Source: Saprospiraceae bacterium (GTDB lineage Bacteria > Bacteroidota > Bacteroidia > Chitinophagales > Saprospiraceae). From it: a stretch of 64,000 bases of DNA. The notes under the pieces were generated by a model. That model had not been told where the DNA came from. It searched no databases and was given only the letters and a program-made list of their open reading frames with translations. Within the stretch, counting starts at the first letter, position 1. Each line of letters opens with the position of its first letter. The position numbers were made by a program, and so were the translations under genes. The stretch covers positions 1 to 64,000 of the forward strand of contig JADKBS010000003.1 in assembly GCA_016714985.1 (NCBI GenBank). Reading direction: 5' to 3'. Below, in pieces: positions 31,801-41,070 of the stretch.

Positions 31801-33145
31801 AAGGTTCCGGCTGAAAAATCGAAATCACGGCTTTCACCTCTTTGTCTTTTTCCAGTACTGGCAGCAGTTTGAAAAGCGTCGTGTGTGCATCAAAATCTTC
31901 GTAAAGGGCTTCCTCCAAGGCGTGAAGAGCCTCCGATTTGTTGCCCATCTGGAACAAACAAGCACTGCGGCAGTAGAGGATCTCAGGGCCGTAGGTGTGC
32001 TCATCGGCTTCGTCCAGTACTTCCAATGCTTCGTTGAATCGGCGCTGGCGCATGAGGAAAAGTGCGAGGTTCAGCCAGTGTTCCGGCATTTCTGGCGCTG
32101 CATCGGCAGCTTCCTTGTAAAAATCAAGCGCCTTGGTGAAGTTGCCCGTGTTCTGGTATGCCTCGGCTATGGCAGAGAGATAATCCTCGTTCCTATCGTC
32201 GAGCCTGACGGCTTTTTGCAATGCTACCACCGCACGTTGCCAGTCCTTTTGCCGACCGAAGCAACGCCCAATATGGAAATGGGCCTCAGCATTGTACTGG
32301 TCAAAGGCAACTGCCTGTTGGAAGAACTCACGGGCCACCACAAAGTTGCCCAGTTCTGAATAGCATTTCCCGATGTTGAGGAACAGGTCAGTATCCGGTT
32401 CGAAGCGCTCCAGCACGTCTTGGTAGCAGCTCAGGGCCTTCTGGAAATTCCCAGTCATCAGGCAGACCTCGGCGCATTCCCGGTAGGCGAATTCAAAATC
32501 GTCCTTTGCCAAAAAAGCATATTCATAAGCATCAATGGCTTCCTCATAATTGCAGAGGTAGGACTGCGACGCACCTATATTGTACCATGCTAGCGCATTG
32601 TAAGGATCCTCGTCAACTATTTTCACATGCAACGCTATGCTCTCTTCGTGCTTGCGGGCATATTCTACCACGTACCACATCCTTGAAAGGGCCTCATTAT
32701 TGGAAGGGTCTTCCGCCAGTGCAGCCTTCAGCACATAGAACATGTGCTCGAAATCCCGCAGGTTGTCATAAATCAGTGCTTCGCATACATAGACCTTGCT
32801 GAGGTCTTTGCCGTGGGCAACGTTCCGCAGTCCATCTAAAATTGCGAGGCCCTGCTGGTGCAGCCCCATCATGGTAAGCCCTTCTGCTCGCAAAGTTGTG
32901 GTGCGCAGCAGCCCTGGCGACTGCACGTCCACCTGGTCGAGCAGCGAAAGCGCTTGGAGCGTTTCCTTTTTTTCCAACAGCAGTTCTGCCTTCCTTAGGA
33001 AGAGACTAGGCTGATAACCTGCCTGTGTGATGGCATGATCAATTACTTCCAGCGCCCTATCGAGCAGGCACTCCTGTTCGTAGTAGTCCACTAGGTTGTG
33101 GTAAGACTGAATGTTGGCAAATTTCACCTGATTTTTCTTAGACAT
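31799..33145 (-). CDS. Tetratricopeptide-repeat protein
   Basis: A 448-residue soluble protein made almost wholly of TPR helices. At least ten 34-residue units are visible, such as ALAWYNIGASQSYLCNYEEAID then AYEYAF, DLFLNIGKCYSELGNFVVARE then FFQQAV, and AEAHFHIGRCFGRQKDWQRA then VVALQKA. No signal peptide or enzyme domain is present. TPR proteins scaffold protein complexes; the partner is unknown. The ATG at 33145 (MSKKNQVKFANIQ) is preferred; the frame is open to 33208. A perfect terminator lies downstream at 31582-31620. Confidence 0.85.
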   Translation of the reverse strand: MSKKNQVKFANIQSYHNLVDYYEQECLLDRALEVIDHAITQAGYQPSLFLRKAELLLEKKETLQALSLLDQVDVQSPGLLRTTTLRAEGLTMMGLHQQGLAILDGLRNVAHGKDLSKVYVCEALIYDNLRDFEHMFYVLKAALAEDPSNNEALSRMWYVVEYARKHEESIALHVKIVDEDPYNALAWYNIGASQSYLCNYEEAIDAYEYAFLAKDDFEFAYRECAEVCLMTGNFQKALSCYQDVLERFEPDTDLFLNIGKCYSELGNFVVAREFFQQAVAFDQYNAEAHFHIGRCFGRQKDWQRAVVALQKAVRLDDRNEDYLSAIAEAYQNTGNFTKALDFYKEAADAAPEMPEHWLNLALFLMRQRRFNEALEVLDEADEHTYGPEILYCRSACLFQMGNKSEALHALEEALYEDFDAHTTLFKLLPVLEKDKEVKAVISIFQPEP

Positions 33146-33959
33146 GGTTTCATATTTTAAAATCAGGTTGAAAATGGCTTGACGGTCGTTTGTATTGGAT
33201 TGCCCCATAGCCAGCTGTTTTTAGTGAAAATAGTGGTTAAAGATAAAGTACTTTATCGCACATATTCCTCGTGTGGGCGCAACCAATTACGGTACGGTAG
33301 GCATCCATGAGGAAACGGTTTGATGATTGCAATTATTTGATTTTCAATGTCTTATAAAAAAGAATAATCGAAAACCAAACGGTTTTTTCGGTTTGTCATA
33401 GAGTTCATAAATTACCTGTTTTGAAAAGGCGTGATTAGCAGTCATTTACGCCTGAATCACTTTCTAATTCATTTTTTTCAATAGTGTAAATGCGCATTTC
33501 ATTTACAGGATTATAACCCAGTGAACAAACGGTTGGGGTATTGGCAAACCGCTTCCGGCCTCTTGCAGGGCGTTTCATCGCCACTGCCAAAAGCAAGTCT
33601 ATAGCCATCAGTAAAGCCTCCTTGTGGTAGTTGAAAACGGGAGTTTGTACGTGGGGTTTGCAAAAGGGTTTCAGCCAAGTGTGCCAAGGCTGAAAATCGT
33701 AGGAGAATTTGCGGGCATGAAATGCCGGCAACATACCCCACTCGTGGGAGGTAGCAATGTTCATGGGTGTAATTTTGTTCATGAGAGCTGACCGCAAATA
33801 AGGCCGTCAGCAGCACCTTTCATTCAATTGCACAGCATACTCGAAAGATGGTAATTTATAGTTACAAATATTTTGCCATATTTTAAAAACGCTTGCTGGA
33901 AGCATGGAAAAAGGCATCCATTCAATAAAAATACCTGCATTCAGCGATGGAGTATGGAC
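33146..33959. other. Long non-coding-looking gap
   Basis: About 800 bases with no supported gene. Two overlapping minus-strand open frames (33435-33797 and 33511-33816) have no recognisable domain and irregular composition; they could be decayed coding DNA. The part near 33300-33400 is A+T-rich with a weak AAACCAAAC/GGTTTG pairing. No TIR pair or target duplication was found. Confidence 0.4.
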
Positions 33960-35027
33960 TTACTTCGCCCAACGCAGCGTGACCTGCACGGGGTAGTGGT
34001 CGGAGAGTTTGGAGCCAAGTACCCGATGGCGCAACACCTTGAAGTGGGCATCGGGCAGCACATAGTCTATGCGCAGGAAAGGCAGATTGCCAGCGAAGGT
34101 GGAGCCGATGCCGAAGCCCTTCTCGCAGAAGCTGTCCTGCTTGTTTTTTGACAGCAACCGATATACGTAGGATACGGGCGGGTCGTTCAGGTCACCAAGC
34201 AGTATGACCGGGTGAGGGCTTTTTGCCATGTGCCTTGCCACTGCCTGTGCCTGATTTGCACGGATTTGCACGGCATTGCGGTAGCGACCCAACACGAAGC
34301 GGATGTCTCGCCAGGTGCCCCGTTTGCGAAGGTCTCCCTTGGTGGCTATGCGGTCGGCAGTTTGACCGAGCCTATTGGACTGGAGGTGCACATCATAGAC
34401 CCGCATCGTGCCATTGGGCGTCTTCAAATCGGCCCAGGCACATGAGTTTGTCGTGTTTTCAAAGGGCACTTCGCCCTTGTTTTCAAAGGGGAATTTAGAA
34501 AAAACAATGGTGTTCTTCGACTTGTGGATGTACTGGTAGTTGAAGGTTTGCCGAACCAATTCCATGAACCGCTCTCCTTTACCCTCCTGTACGCAGAGCA
34601 CGTCCGGCATGTCGATGCTGCCGCTAAAGGTCAGGAACTCAGCTTTCAGTTTTTTATCCGTCTCTTTGTCGCTCCAGCCATACCCACTGAGCGAAGCAAT
34701 ATTATAAGTCAGTACCGTGAAGTTTTTGCTGGATTTAGGGATGCTCCCAGCAAGGTTCAAACTGAAAAAACTACCCAAATATCCCAATCCGGCGATGATG
34801 CAGCCGATGGAGAACAGGGCATATTTGCTGCGGCGCAGTCCCCAGAAAATGGCAAAAAATAAATTCCCGAACAGAAGGAAGGGATAAGCCAATCCAAGAA
34901 AAGTTAAGTGCCACAGCTTTTCAGGATTAACGAAAGGTGCGGCATAAGCCAACAGGGTGACCAGTATCAGCAAAAGGTTTGACCAACGAGGTATGTTTTT
35001 AAGCAATTTCACAAAAAAGCAAGTCAC
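33960..35027 (-). CDS. Endonuclease/exonuclease/phosphatase-family membrane protein
   Basis: A 355-residue protein with three hydrophobic helices in the first ~95 residues, followed by an EEP-family hydrolase domain. Motifs run in order: FTVLTYNIASLSG (Asn), PDVLCVQEGKGERF (metal-binding Glu), NTIVFSKFPF, MRVYDVHLQSNRL (His), VILLGDLNDPPVSYVY (Asp and Asn) and LSDHYPVQVTL (catalytic Asp-His). All catalytic residues appear intact, so it should act on phosphodiesters. The substrate (nucleic acid, lipid headgroup or sphingomyelin-like) cannot be told. It lies downstream of the two rhomboid genes on the same strand. Confidence 0.88.
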   Translation of the reverse strand: MTCFFVKLLKNIPRWSNLLLILVTLLAYAAPFVNPEKLWHLTFLGLAYPFLLFGNLFFAIFWGLRRSKYALFSIGCIIAGLGYLGSFFSLNLAGSIPKSSKNFTVLTYNIASLSGYGWSDKETDKKLKAEFLTFSGSIDMPDVLCVQEGKGERFMELVRQTFNYQYIHKSKNTIVFSKFPFENKGEVPFENTTNSCAWADLKTPNGTMRVYDVHLQSNRLGQTADRIATKGDLRKRGTWRDIRFVLGRYRNAVQIRANQAQAVARHMAKSPHPVILLGDLNDPPVSYVYRLLSKNKQDSFCEKGFGIGSTFAGNLPFLRIDYVLPDAHFKVLRHRVLGSKLSDHYPVQVTLRWAK

Positions 35028-35088
35028 AACTTAGCGAGTGGGGGCATATCAACCTTTAAAAACCTGACAAACCCTCGTCAACCTTTTT

Positions 35089-36033
35089 TTACTTATTGCT
35101 TGCGTTGAAAAGGAACTCCTTTTCAGCGGCGGAAAGGCTATCGTAGCCCGTCAGTTTGATTTTGTCAAGGATGGCGTCCAATTGTTCTTGGTGCGACAGG
35201 TCGCTGCCCTCGGTGGGGCGGCGGCTGGCCTTGCGCTCGGTCCTGCCGACGGGTTGCTTCTTCAAATCGGGGCTGCGGTAAACCGTTGTCGGCTTTGGCC
35301 GCTTTTTGGCGAAAAGGTTGCCAAAGAACGAGGTGATGCCATCCAGCAATCGGTTGACGGGAGCCGTCCAGTCGTTACCGTGGCCCAGTTGCTGCGCAAT
35401 GAGGAAGCCCATGAACGCCCCGCCAAGGTGGCCGAAACTGCCACCGGAGTTGAAATTATTGGAGATGGCCACAAGGTCCAAAACGATAAAAAAGCCGACA
35501 ATGAACTTCAGCCTCACCTCGCCAAGGATGAAAAGGTGAATCATATAATTGGGTGCAGTGGCCCCAGCGATGCACAAAAGGCCCATGAAGGCGGCAGATG
35601 CCCCCAGTGCATAGGAGCCAAAACCAAGCTCCCCGCCACCAATATTTGCCGCAGCAAAATATACCAATCCCCCCGCCAAGCCACTGAGCAGGTACATGGG
35701 AAGTACCCGGCGGTCGCCGAGCAGGTCGCCCACGATGCGGCCAAACCAGTAGAGCCCCAGCATGTTCCAGAGCAAGTGCCAAAGGTCTTCGTGCAGGAAC
35801 ATGTGCGTGATGAAGACCCACGGGTGCGTCAAGTTGTGCTTCCAGTCGGCCCCGATGATGAGCGAGTGCTTGAAGGTTTCGTAAACAGCACCGCCGTCCA
35901 TTCCGCCCATTATCAGCTTGGAAAACAAGAGCAACAGAAAGCCGCCGATGTTGACCCAAATGATGCGGGTCAGCATACTGCCGTGGCTGAACTGAGCTTT
36001 TACGTCTTCCCAAATCGAGCTGAACATATTCAA
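35089..36033 (-). CDS. Rhomboid-family intramembrane serine protease with a C-terminal tail
   Basis: A 314-residue rhomboid with about six membrane helices. The motifs are HEDLWHLLWNMLGLYWFG (loop L1 region), the active-site Ser in YALGASAAFMGLL, and the catalytic His in GHLGGAFMGFLIAQ. These would cleave membrane proteins within their helices. After residue ~225 a soluble basic linker leads to a short C-terminal module ending LDAILDKIKLTGYDSLSAAE then KEFLF, which also occurs on other Bacteroidota rhomboids. It forms a tandem with the shorter rhomboid upstream; the gap is 106 bp. Substrate unknown. Confidence 0.9.
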   Translation of the reverse strand: MNMFSSIWEDVKAQFSHGSMLTRIIWVNIGGFLLLLFSKLIMGGMDGGAVYETFKHSLIIGADWKHNLTHPWVFITHMFLHEDLWHLLWNMLGLYWFGRIVGDLLGDRRVLPMYLLSGLAGGLVYFAAANIGGGELGFGSYALGASAAFMGLLCIAGATAPNYMIHLFILGEVRLKFIVGFFIVLDLVAISNNFNSGGSFGHLGGAFMGFLIAQQLGHGNDWTAPVNRLLDGITSFFGNLFAKKRPKPTTVYRSPDLKKQPVGRTERKASRRPTEGSDLSHQEQLDAILDKIKLTGYDSLSAAEKEFLFNASNK

Positions 36034-36139
36034 GATTTTTGCAAAAATAAGGGGTTTTTTATTGTTTTATGGCTTCATGGGCACATTGTTTCATGGCTAT
36101 TGAACGGTGAAGCCATGCAACCATACAGCAATGCTGCCA

Positions 36140-36823
36140 TCAATACAACCGCTCACCCCGCTTTCGCCAGTAAACGATCAGCAGGAAGCCGAAGAGTGCA
36201 CCGCCCACGTGTGCAAAATGCGCCACACCGGTTTGGAACGGGCTTAGGCCCAAGCCAATTTCAATGGCTGCATAGATAAGCACAAAATATTTTGCCTTTA
36301 GGCTAACGGGAGGAAGCAGCAAGGAGACTACGCTGTTCGGGAACTGCATCCCATAGGCTGCCAATATTCCAAAAACTGCACCGGAAGCACCGAGCATGGG
36401 CACATTCGCACCAGCAGGGTGCCCCCCAAAATAATTTAACTCAAGGTATTGAACAATCATTTGAAGCGCAAGTGCGCCAAAACCTGTAAAGAGATAGTAA
36501 AACAGGAAACGCTTTGGACCCCATACCGATTCCACCGCCGTTCCAAACATGTAGAGTGCATACATATTGAAGAAGATATGCGTTAGGTTGCCGTGCATGA
36601 ACATATAGGTGACTACCTGATAGGATTGAAAGAAGGGCGAGGTAGGATAAAAAACAGCGAACCGAAGCCGGCCTAGGTCATTGAAATTTTCAGGATTTGC
36701 ATTGTTTATAAGGTATAATAGGCCATCACCTTCAGGTTCTCCCATTAGGTTGGTGCCGAGGAAAACCAGTATGTTGATAATTATTAAATGCTTCACCACG
36801 TCGGTGATATTCAAGTTGCCCAT
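36140..36823 (-). CDS. Rhomboid-family intramembrane serine protease
   Basis: A 227-residue six-helix rhomboid without extra domains. The ATG at 36823 (MGNLNITDVVKHLIIIN) is chosen because the longer frame adds a non-conserved, charged stretch. Catalytic motifs are HGNLTHIFFNMYALYMFG (L1 and helix 2 with His/Asn), LGASGAVFGILAAYG with the nucleophile Ser, and AHFAHVGGALFGFLLI with the His. It lies directly upstream of a second, longer rhomboid on the same strand. The two differ in sequence, so the duplication is not recent. Confidence 0.92.
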   Translation of the reverse strand: MGNLNITDVVKHLIIINILVFLGTNLMGEPEGDGLLYLINNANPENFNDLGRLRFAVFYPTSPFFQSYQVVTYMFMHGNLTHIFFNMYALYMFGTAVESVWGPKRFLFYYLFTGFGALALQMIVQYLELNYFGGHPAGANVPMLGASGAVFGILAAYGMQFPNSVVSLLLPPVSLKAKYFVLIYAAIEIGLGLSPFQTGVAHFAHVGGALFGFLLIVYWRKRGERLY

Positions 36824-37115
36824 TTTTTCTTTTTGAGTAAAAACCAAGTTGAAACGCCAAAGATAAACAGGCTGCTTGCCCGCCAAGGCGTACGGGCAAA
36901 AAAACATCCAACGAGGCAAAATTGTTGGCGATTACATTTTCGCTGTCACCATTCCAAAATGGCAAACAACCATCAGTGAATGCCAAGAAGTGCACTGAAT
37001 TAACCTCCGCCTCGGCAGGCGTCGCAAGCAATTGATTTCCAGAGAATTGTCGCATCCTAAGTCATAAATCCAAAATCGTAAATCTCTTTATCTTCGCCCA
37101 GCCAACGCAACTGCC

Positions 37116-37721
37116 ATGCTCAAATTCTTTAGAAAAAACATCGCTGAAAAATCGGACGAAGAACTGGTGCTGCTATACCAGCGGGGTGGCGATTTGGAGG
37201 TACTTGGCACACTGTACGAGCGGTACGTGGAGTTGGTGTATGGCGTTAGCCTCAAGTTTTTCAAGGAAAAAACCAAGTCCGAGGATGCCGTGATGGCCAT
37301 TTTTGAAACACTCGTGGAGAAGGTGCGGACGCAGGAAATCCGCCAGTTTCGACCTTGGCTGCATGTGGTGGCGAAGAACCATTGCCTCATGCAGCTCCGT
37401 AAAAAGAACCACACCATTTCATTCGATGAAATGACGCCCGCAACTCAGGCGGAGGTTGTGTATTCTGCCGGGGTTTTGCATCCAGTGGATGTGCTGGAGG
37501 ACGAGCCGCAGCAAGTTGCACTTAAAAACTGCATCGAAAAGCTGCCCGAACAGCAACGGCATTGTGTGGAGCAGTTTTATTACGAAGACAAATCTTACAA
37601 GGAAATAGCCGACATGAACGGCGAGGCCCTTGGCCTCGTGCGCTCCAATATCCAAAACGGAAGGCGCAACCTGCGCATCTGTTTGGAGAAAAGCGGGGTG
37701 AGAACGAGTAGTGATTGGTAA
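37116..37721 (+). CDS. ECF-type RNA polymerase sigma factor
   Basis: A 201-residue sigma-70 family protein of the ECF group. Region 2 is visible as DLEVLGTLYERYVELVYGVS then LKFFKEKTKSEDAVMAIFE, and RPWLHVVAKNHCLMQLRKK. Region 4 is the helix-turn-helix ALKNCIEKLPEQQRHCVEQF then YEDKSYKEIADMNGEALG. It should direct polymerase to a small regulon, probably including this operon. The next gene, 151 bp downstream, encodes a single-pass membrane protein with a short cytoplasmic N-terminus, which is the probable anti-sigma partner. A 42-bp perfect palindrome lies between them. Confidence 0.92.
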   Translation: MLKFFRKNIAEKSDEELVLLYQRGGDLEVLGTLYERYVELVYGVSLKFFKEKTKSEDAVMAIFETLVEKVRTQEIRQFRPWLHVVAKNHCLMQLRKKNHTISFDEMTPATQAEVVYSAGVLHPVDVLEDEPQQVALKNCIEKLPEQQRHCVEQFYYEDKSYKEIADMNGEALGLVRSNIQNGRRNLRICLEKSGVRTSSDW

Positions 37722-37740
37722 TTATGCTTTTGGCCGTTAG

Positions 37741-37782
37741 CTTTTGGCTATTTGCTGTTGGCCAACAGCAAATAGCCAAAAG
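37741..37782. repeat. Perfect 42-bp palindrome with no loop
   Basis: CTTTTGGCTATTTGCTGTTGG, bases 37741-37761, is followed at once by its exact reverse complement, bases 37762-37782. Partial outer arms (TTGGCCGTTAG and CCAACGGTAA) extend the structure. It lies between the ECF sigma gene and its partner. Related words occur at about 6648-6686. Confidence 0.93.
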
Positions 37783-37872
37783 CCAACGGTAAATTCAAAT
37801 GGACAAAACCTAGCACTCCAAAGCATAGTGATTGGTGATTGGGCTTCCCAACGCCAATTGCATCAAAAATAA

Positions 37873-39231
37873 ATGGAATCCGAAAAGCGAAATAAGTCCC
37901 TTCTGACGCCACTTCTGCGGTGGCTCAATGGCGATGCCAACCGCCACGACGAGCGTGTGCTTGATGCCGCTGCGCAATCCGACCCCTTCTTGGCCGATGC
38001 CATTGAGGGGTATCGGGCATTGCCGGAGGCGAACCATGCTGCGGACCTGACCCGGCTCAAGGCAGGGTTGCGGAAGCGGACGCAACGGCAGCGGGGAACC
38101 GGATTCTACCTGCTAAGGGCGGCGGCGGCCTTGGCTGTTGTCGTGGTGGCTTGGTTGGTGGTGCAGCAGTTTGCCAGTGGCGATAAGGCGGCAGTGGCCG
38201 ATGCCGTGCAAATGGAACCAGCAACGGCGACAGAGGCAACTTCGGCAATGGCCGATTCAATCCAACCGGAACTTGCGGAGCAAGAAAGCACTTTGCTTGA
38301 TGGCCAGCCCAATGCAAGCACAGCTAAGGAAAAACCTTCGAGAGAAAATAGCAAGCCCATCCCGTCGGCACCGCAGGCCAATGCGCCCGCACCGGTTATT
38401 GCGGAAGCAAATAAGCAACTTGAATCTGATGAGGCTGATGAAAATGCACTTGCCCAAGAGGAACTAAATAAGGCTGAGTTGGAAGCAAAGATGAGGCTGG
38501 AAACGGAGGTGCGACGTAAAGCGGAAGCTATCAGCCAAGCCAAACAAGAAGGTGCTGGAAAAGGCAATTCGGGAGTCAATGACAAGGCAAAGGATGTTGC
38601 CGTGGCCCCATCATCTGCCCCCGCCAAAGAAGAAATGGCCAAGGCATCCAAAAAGCAGCGCTATGCAGCCCGCCAAATCACAGGACAAGTGACGGACGGC
38701 AACGGCTCACCGCTTATAGGCGTAAGTGTGGTGGTCAGTGGGACGAACACTGGCGCAGTGACCAATGTTGACGGCACTTACAGCCTGACCTTGCCCGCAG
38801 GGGCCACCGCCTTGGAGTTCAGCTATACGGGCTATAATCCGCTGCGGGTGACACTTGGCGGCAACGACAAGGTGAATGTTGAACTGGCGGAAAATGAGGC
38901 TTCCCTATCGGAAGTGGTGGTAGTCGGCTATGGGCAGGCAACCGACGAGCAGCCACCCTACGAGTCGCTCCGGCCCGTGGGAGGCTTCAAGCAGTTCAAG
39001 CAATATGTGTCCAATAGCCTGCGCCACCCAGAAGCCGACAAGCACCCCCGCCCTAAACAGGTAGTAAGAGTACGCTTCACCCTACAAGCTGATGGCCGCC
39101 TCACCGACTTCAACCCCAAGGGAGATGCCCCGCAGGCGTACAAGGACGAAGCTGTCCGCTTACTGCGGGAAGGGCCACGCTGGGAGGGCACGGCTGGCAC
39201 GACGGCCTCTTACCGGTTTGTGTTCGAGTAA
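37873..39231 (+). CDS. Chimeric membrane protein: anti-sigma-like N-terminus, CarboxypepD-like and TonB-C-like domains
   Basis: A 452-residue protein directly after the ECF sigma gene. Residues 1-75 form a short cytoplasmic acidic/basic domain as in small anti-sigma factors. Residues 79-100 form one membrane helix. Then comes a long Ala/Glu/Lys-rich periplasmic stalk (105-265). Residues 266-340 are a CarboxypepD-like beta-sandwich (ITGQVTDGNGSPLIGVSVVV) ending with SEVVVVGYG, the motif that normally precedes the SusC plug. Residues about 369-452 resemble a TonB C-terminal domain (FKQYVSNSLRHP ... VVRVRFTLQADGRL). It probably senses outer-membrane transporter status and controls the sigma factor. 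The function is an inference. Confidence 0.82.
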   Translation: MESEKRNKSLLTPLLRWLNGDANRHDERVLDAAAQSDPFLADAIEGYRALPEANHAADLTRLKAGLRKRTQRQRGTGFYLLRAAAALAVVVVAWLVVQQFASGDKAAVADAVQMEPATATEATSAMADSIQPELAEQESTLLDGQPNASTAKEKPSRENSKPIPSAPQANAPAPVIAEANKQLESDEADENALAQEELNKAELEAKMRLETEVRRKAEAISQAKQEGAGKGNSGVNDKAKDVAVAPSSAPAKEEMAKASKKQRYAARQITGQVTDGNGSPLIGVSVVVSGTNTGAVTNVDGTYSLTLPAGATALEFSYTGYNPLRVTLGGNDKVNVELAENEASLSEVVVVGYGQATDEQPPYESLRPVGGFKQFKQYVSNSLRHPEADKHPRPKQVVRVRFTLQADGRLTDFNPKGDAPQAYKDEAVRLLREGPRWEGTAGTTASYRFVFE

Positions 39232-39556
39232 ATAACGCAAGTTGCGGAGCACCTTAGCTTTTTATGAAAAGCGTGTTACCAGCAACTTGCGGTAAATAAT
39301 GTAGCGATTTTTCACCTTTACTTAATATCGGTTTCACGCTCGCTTAATACTGGTCGGCCACCTTTGCGCCATCATTTTGTTGCTGACTTCATAAGTCAAA
39401 AGTTTTTCTCACCTGTTTACCAATGTCGCTAACGCTGGCCCGCCCTGACCGCCCGGTCTTGGTGGGTTCTTTTTTTATGCGGTTGATGTGGCCAATGAAA
39501 CCTATTTTTGCACACTTTAATAATGCCAAGCAGCAATACCCTGCTGCAATTCTTAC
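39232..39556. other. Intergenic gap with a hairpin after the chimeric protein gene
   Basis: CGCAAGTTGC (39236-39245) pairs perfectly with GCAACTTGCG (39282-39291) across a 36-base loop; there is no T-run, so termination is uncertain. The remainder is A+T-rich and probably carries the promoter of the M16-like gene. No gene is supported here. Confidence 0.5.
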
Positions 39557-40828
39557 TTGAAAATGCCTAACAGAAAAAAAATGCCCCGGATTCGGGAGGT
39601 GAAGAACCTCGTGGTGCCACCGCCTGAAATATGGCATTTGGCAAATGGAATCCCGGTCTATGAAACCAACCTCGGCACACAGGACATCCTCAAGCTCGAC
39701 ATGGTGTTCTATGCAGGAAGGCCCTATGAGCGGAAGAAGCTCGCCTCCCGTTGCGCAGCAGCCCTGATGCGGGAGGGCACGAGGCGGCACACCAGCGCAG
39801 AGTTGGCAGAGACTATAGACTACTATGGTGGGTCGCTCTCCATGCCCATCAGCATGGACATGGCAGGGGTGCAGTTGCACACGCTGACCAAGCATTTCGA
39901 AAAGCTGCTCCCGCTCGCAACGGAAATAATTTCGGAGCCGACCTTCCCCCAAGAAGAGATTGATTCTTTTGTGGTGCGCAATAAGCAGCGGCTGCAGGTT
40001 GACCTCAGCAAGAACGATTTTGTGGCCTACCGAAAGTTCACCGAACTGCTTTTTGGCAGTGACCATCCATACGGCTTCAACAGTTACGCAGAAACTTATG
40101 AGGCTATCTTGAGGGACGACCTCGTGACGCATTTCAAGGAAAACTATACAAGTGGCAACAGTTTGATTTTCTTAAGTGGCAAGACCAACGAGGCTGTGCG
40201 CCGATTGTTGGACGAGCAGCTTGGGCAAGCCATTGCCAAGGGTGAAAGGAGGCATGTTGGCGAGTTGCCAGTGAACCATGAGCCGCAAAGGCTGCATGAG
40301 CCCATGCCCGACACGGTGCAGAAAGCCGTTCGAATCGGCTGCCACCTATTCAACCGCCACCATCCCGATTACAATGGGATGTACGTGCTGAACACCATTC
40401 TTGGCGGTTATTTCGGCTCCCGCCTGATGACGAACATAAGGGAGGAAAAGGGCTATACCTACAATATATACAGCTCGCACGAGGCCATGCTGCACGGCGG
40501 CTATTTCTATGTGGGCACGGAGGTGGGCAATGAGTTCGTGGACAAGACCATACACGAGATTTACGTGGAAATGGAAAAACTCCAGCAAGACCTCGTGGAC
40601 GACGATGAGATGGCGATGGTGAAGAATTACCTGTTGGGCACCTTGCTAACGAACCTTGATGGCCCTTTCAACATTGCAGAAGTAGTGAAGACTTTTGTAA
40701 GTGAAGGACTTGAACTCAAGGCGTTTGAGGAATTGGCAGCTGCCATTAAAAATATCACCGCCGAGGAAGTCAGGGAATTGGCCCGTAAGTATTTCAGTAA
40801 GAAGGATATGTGGGAGGTGGTGGTGTGA
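39557..40828 (+). CDS. M16-family (insulinase-like) protein lacking the zinc motif
   Basis: A 423-residue two-domain M16 protein. The region where HxxEH should be reads KLASRCAAALMREGTRRHTS, with no His-x-x-Glu-His, so the usual metal site is absent. The remaining fold signatures are clear: LAETIDYYGGSLSM, the second-domain Arg/Tyr pair SRLMTNIREEKGYTYNIYSS (around residues 293-312), and FRKYFSK-like closing helices. In Bacteroidota such non-catalytic M16 proteins normally pair with an active M16 subunit, which is not adjacent here. The start may be 39557, 39563 or 39578. It is probably a partner or pseudo-protease. Confidence 0.85.
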   Translation: MKMPNRKKMPRIREVKNLVVPPPEIWHLANGIPVYETNLGTQDILKLDMVFYAGRPYERKKLASRCAAALMREGTRRHTSAELAETIDYYGGSLSMPISMDMAGVQLHTLTKHFEKLLPLATEIISEPTFPQEEIDSFVVRNKQRLQVDLSKNDFVAYRKFTELLFGSDHPYGFNSYAETYEAILRDDLVTHFKENYTSGNSLIFLSGKTNEAVRRLLDEQLGQAIAKGERRHVGELPVNHEPQRLHEPMPDTVQKAVRIGCHLFNRHHPDYNGMYVLNTILGGYFGSRLMTNIREEKGYTYNIYSSHEAMLHGGYFYVGTEVGNEFVDKTIHEIYVEMEKLQQDLVDDDEMAMVKNYLLGTLLTNLDGPFNIAEVVKTFVSEGLELKAFEELAAAIKNITAEEVRELARKYFSKKDMWEVVV

Positions 40829-41070
40829 TAGAGAGTGATAGAGGGGTTTTGCATTGAAAATCAATTAGTTTTCTTAAATAGTTACAATAATTATTGGATT
40901 TTCTTTTCTTTTGTGCCGTCATTTGAAGGCACAGGTTTTTAGCGCTGTTTTGATGGGTAATTGGTTTGCGAACAAACACTGCATATTCCGTTCAAATCAA
41001 GACCAAATCCCAACAGCTTCAAGGGCAGCTTTTGCTACGATTTTAACAAAACAAGAGGTAAACGCTATTA

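Noticed and set aside
33435..33816. Two overlapping minus-strand frames
   Set aside because: Irregular composition, no domain, no promoter or coupling with a neighbour; treated as non-coding.
35182..36279. 365-residue plus-strand frame across the rhomboid genes
   Set aside because: It is antisense to two clear rhomboids, spans both genes and the gap, and has no recognisable protein features.
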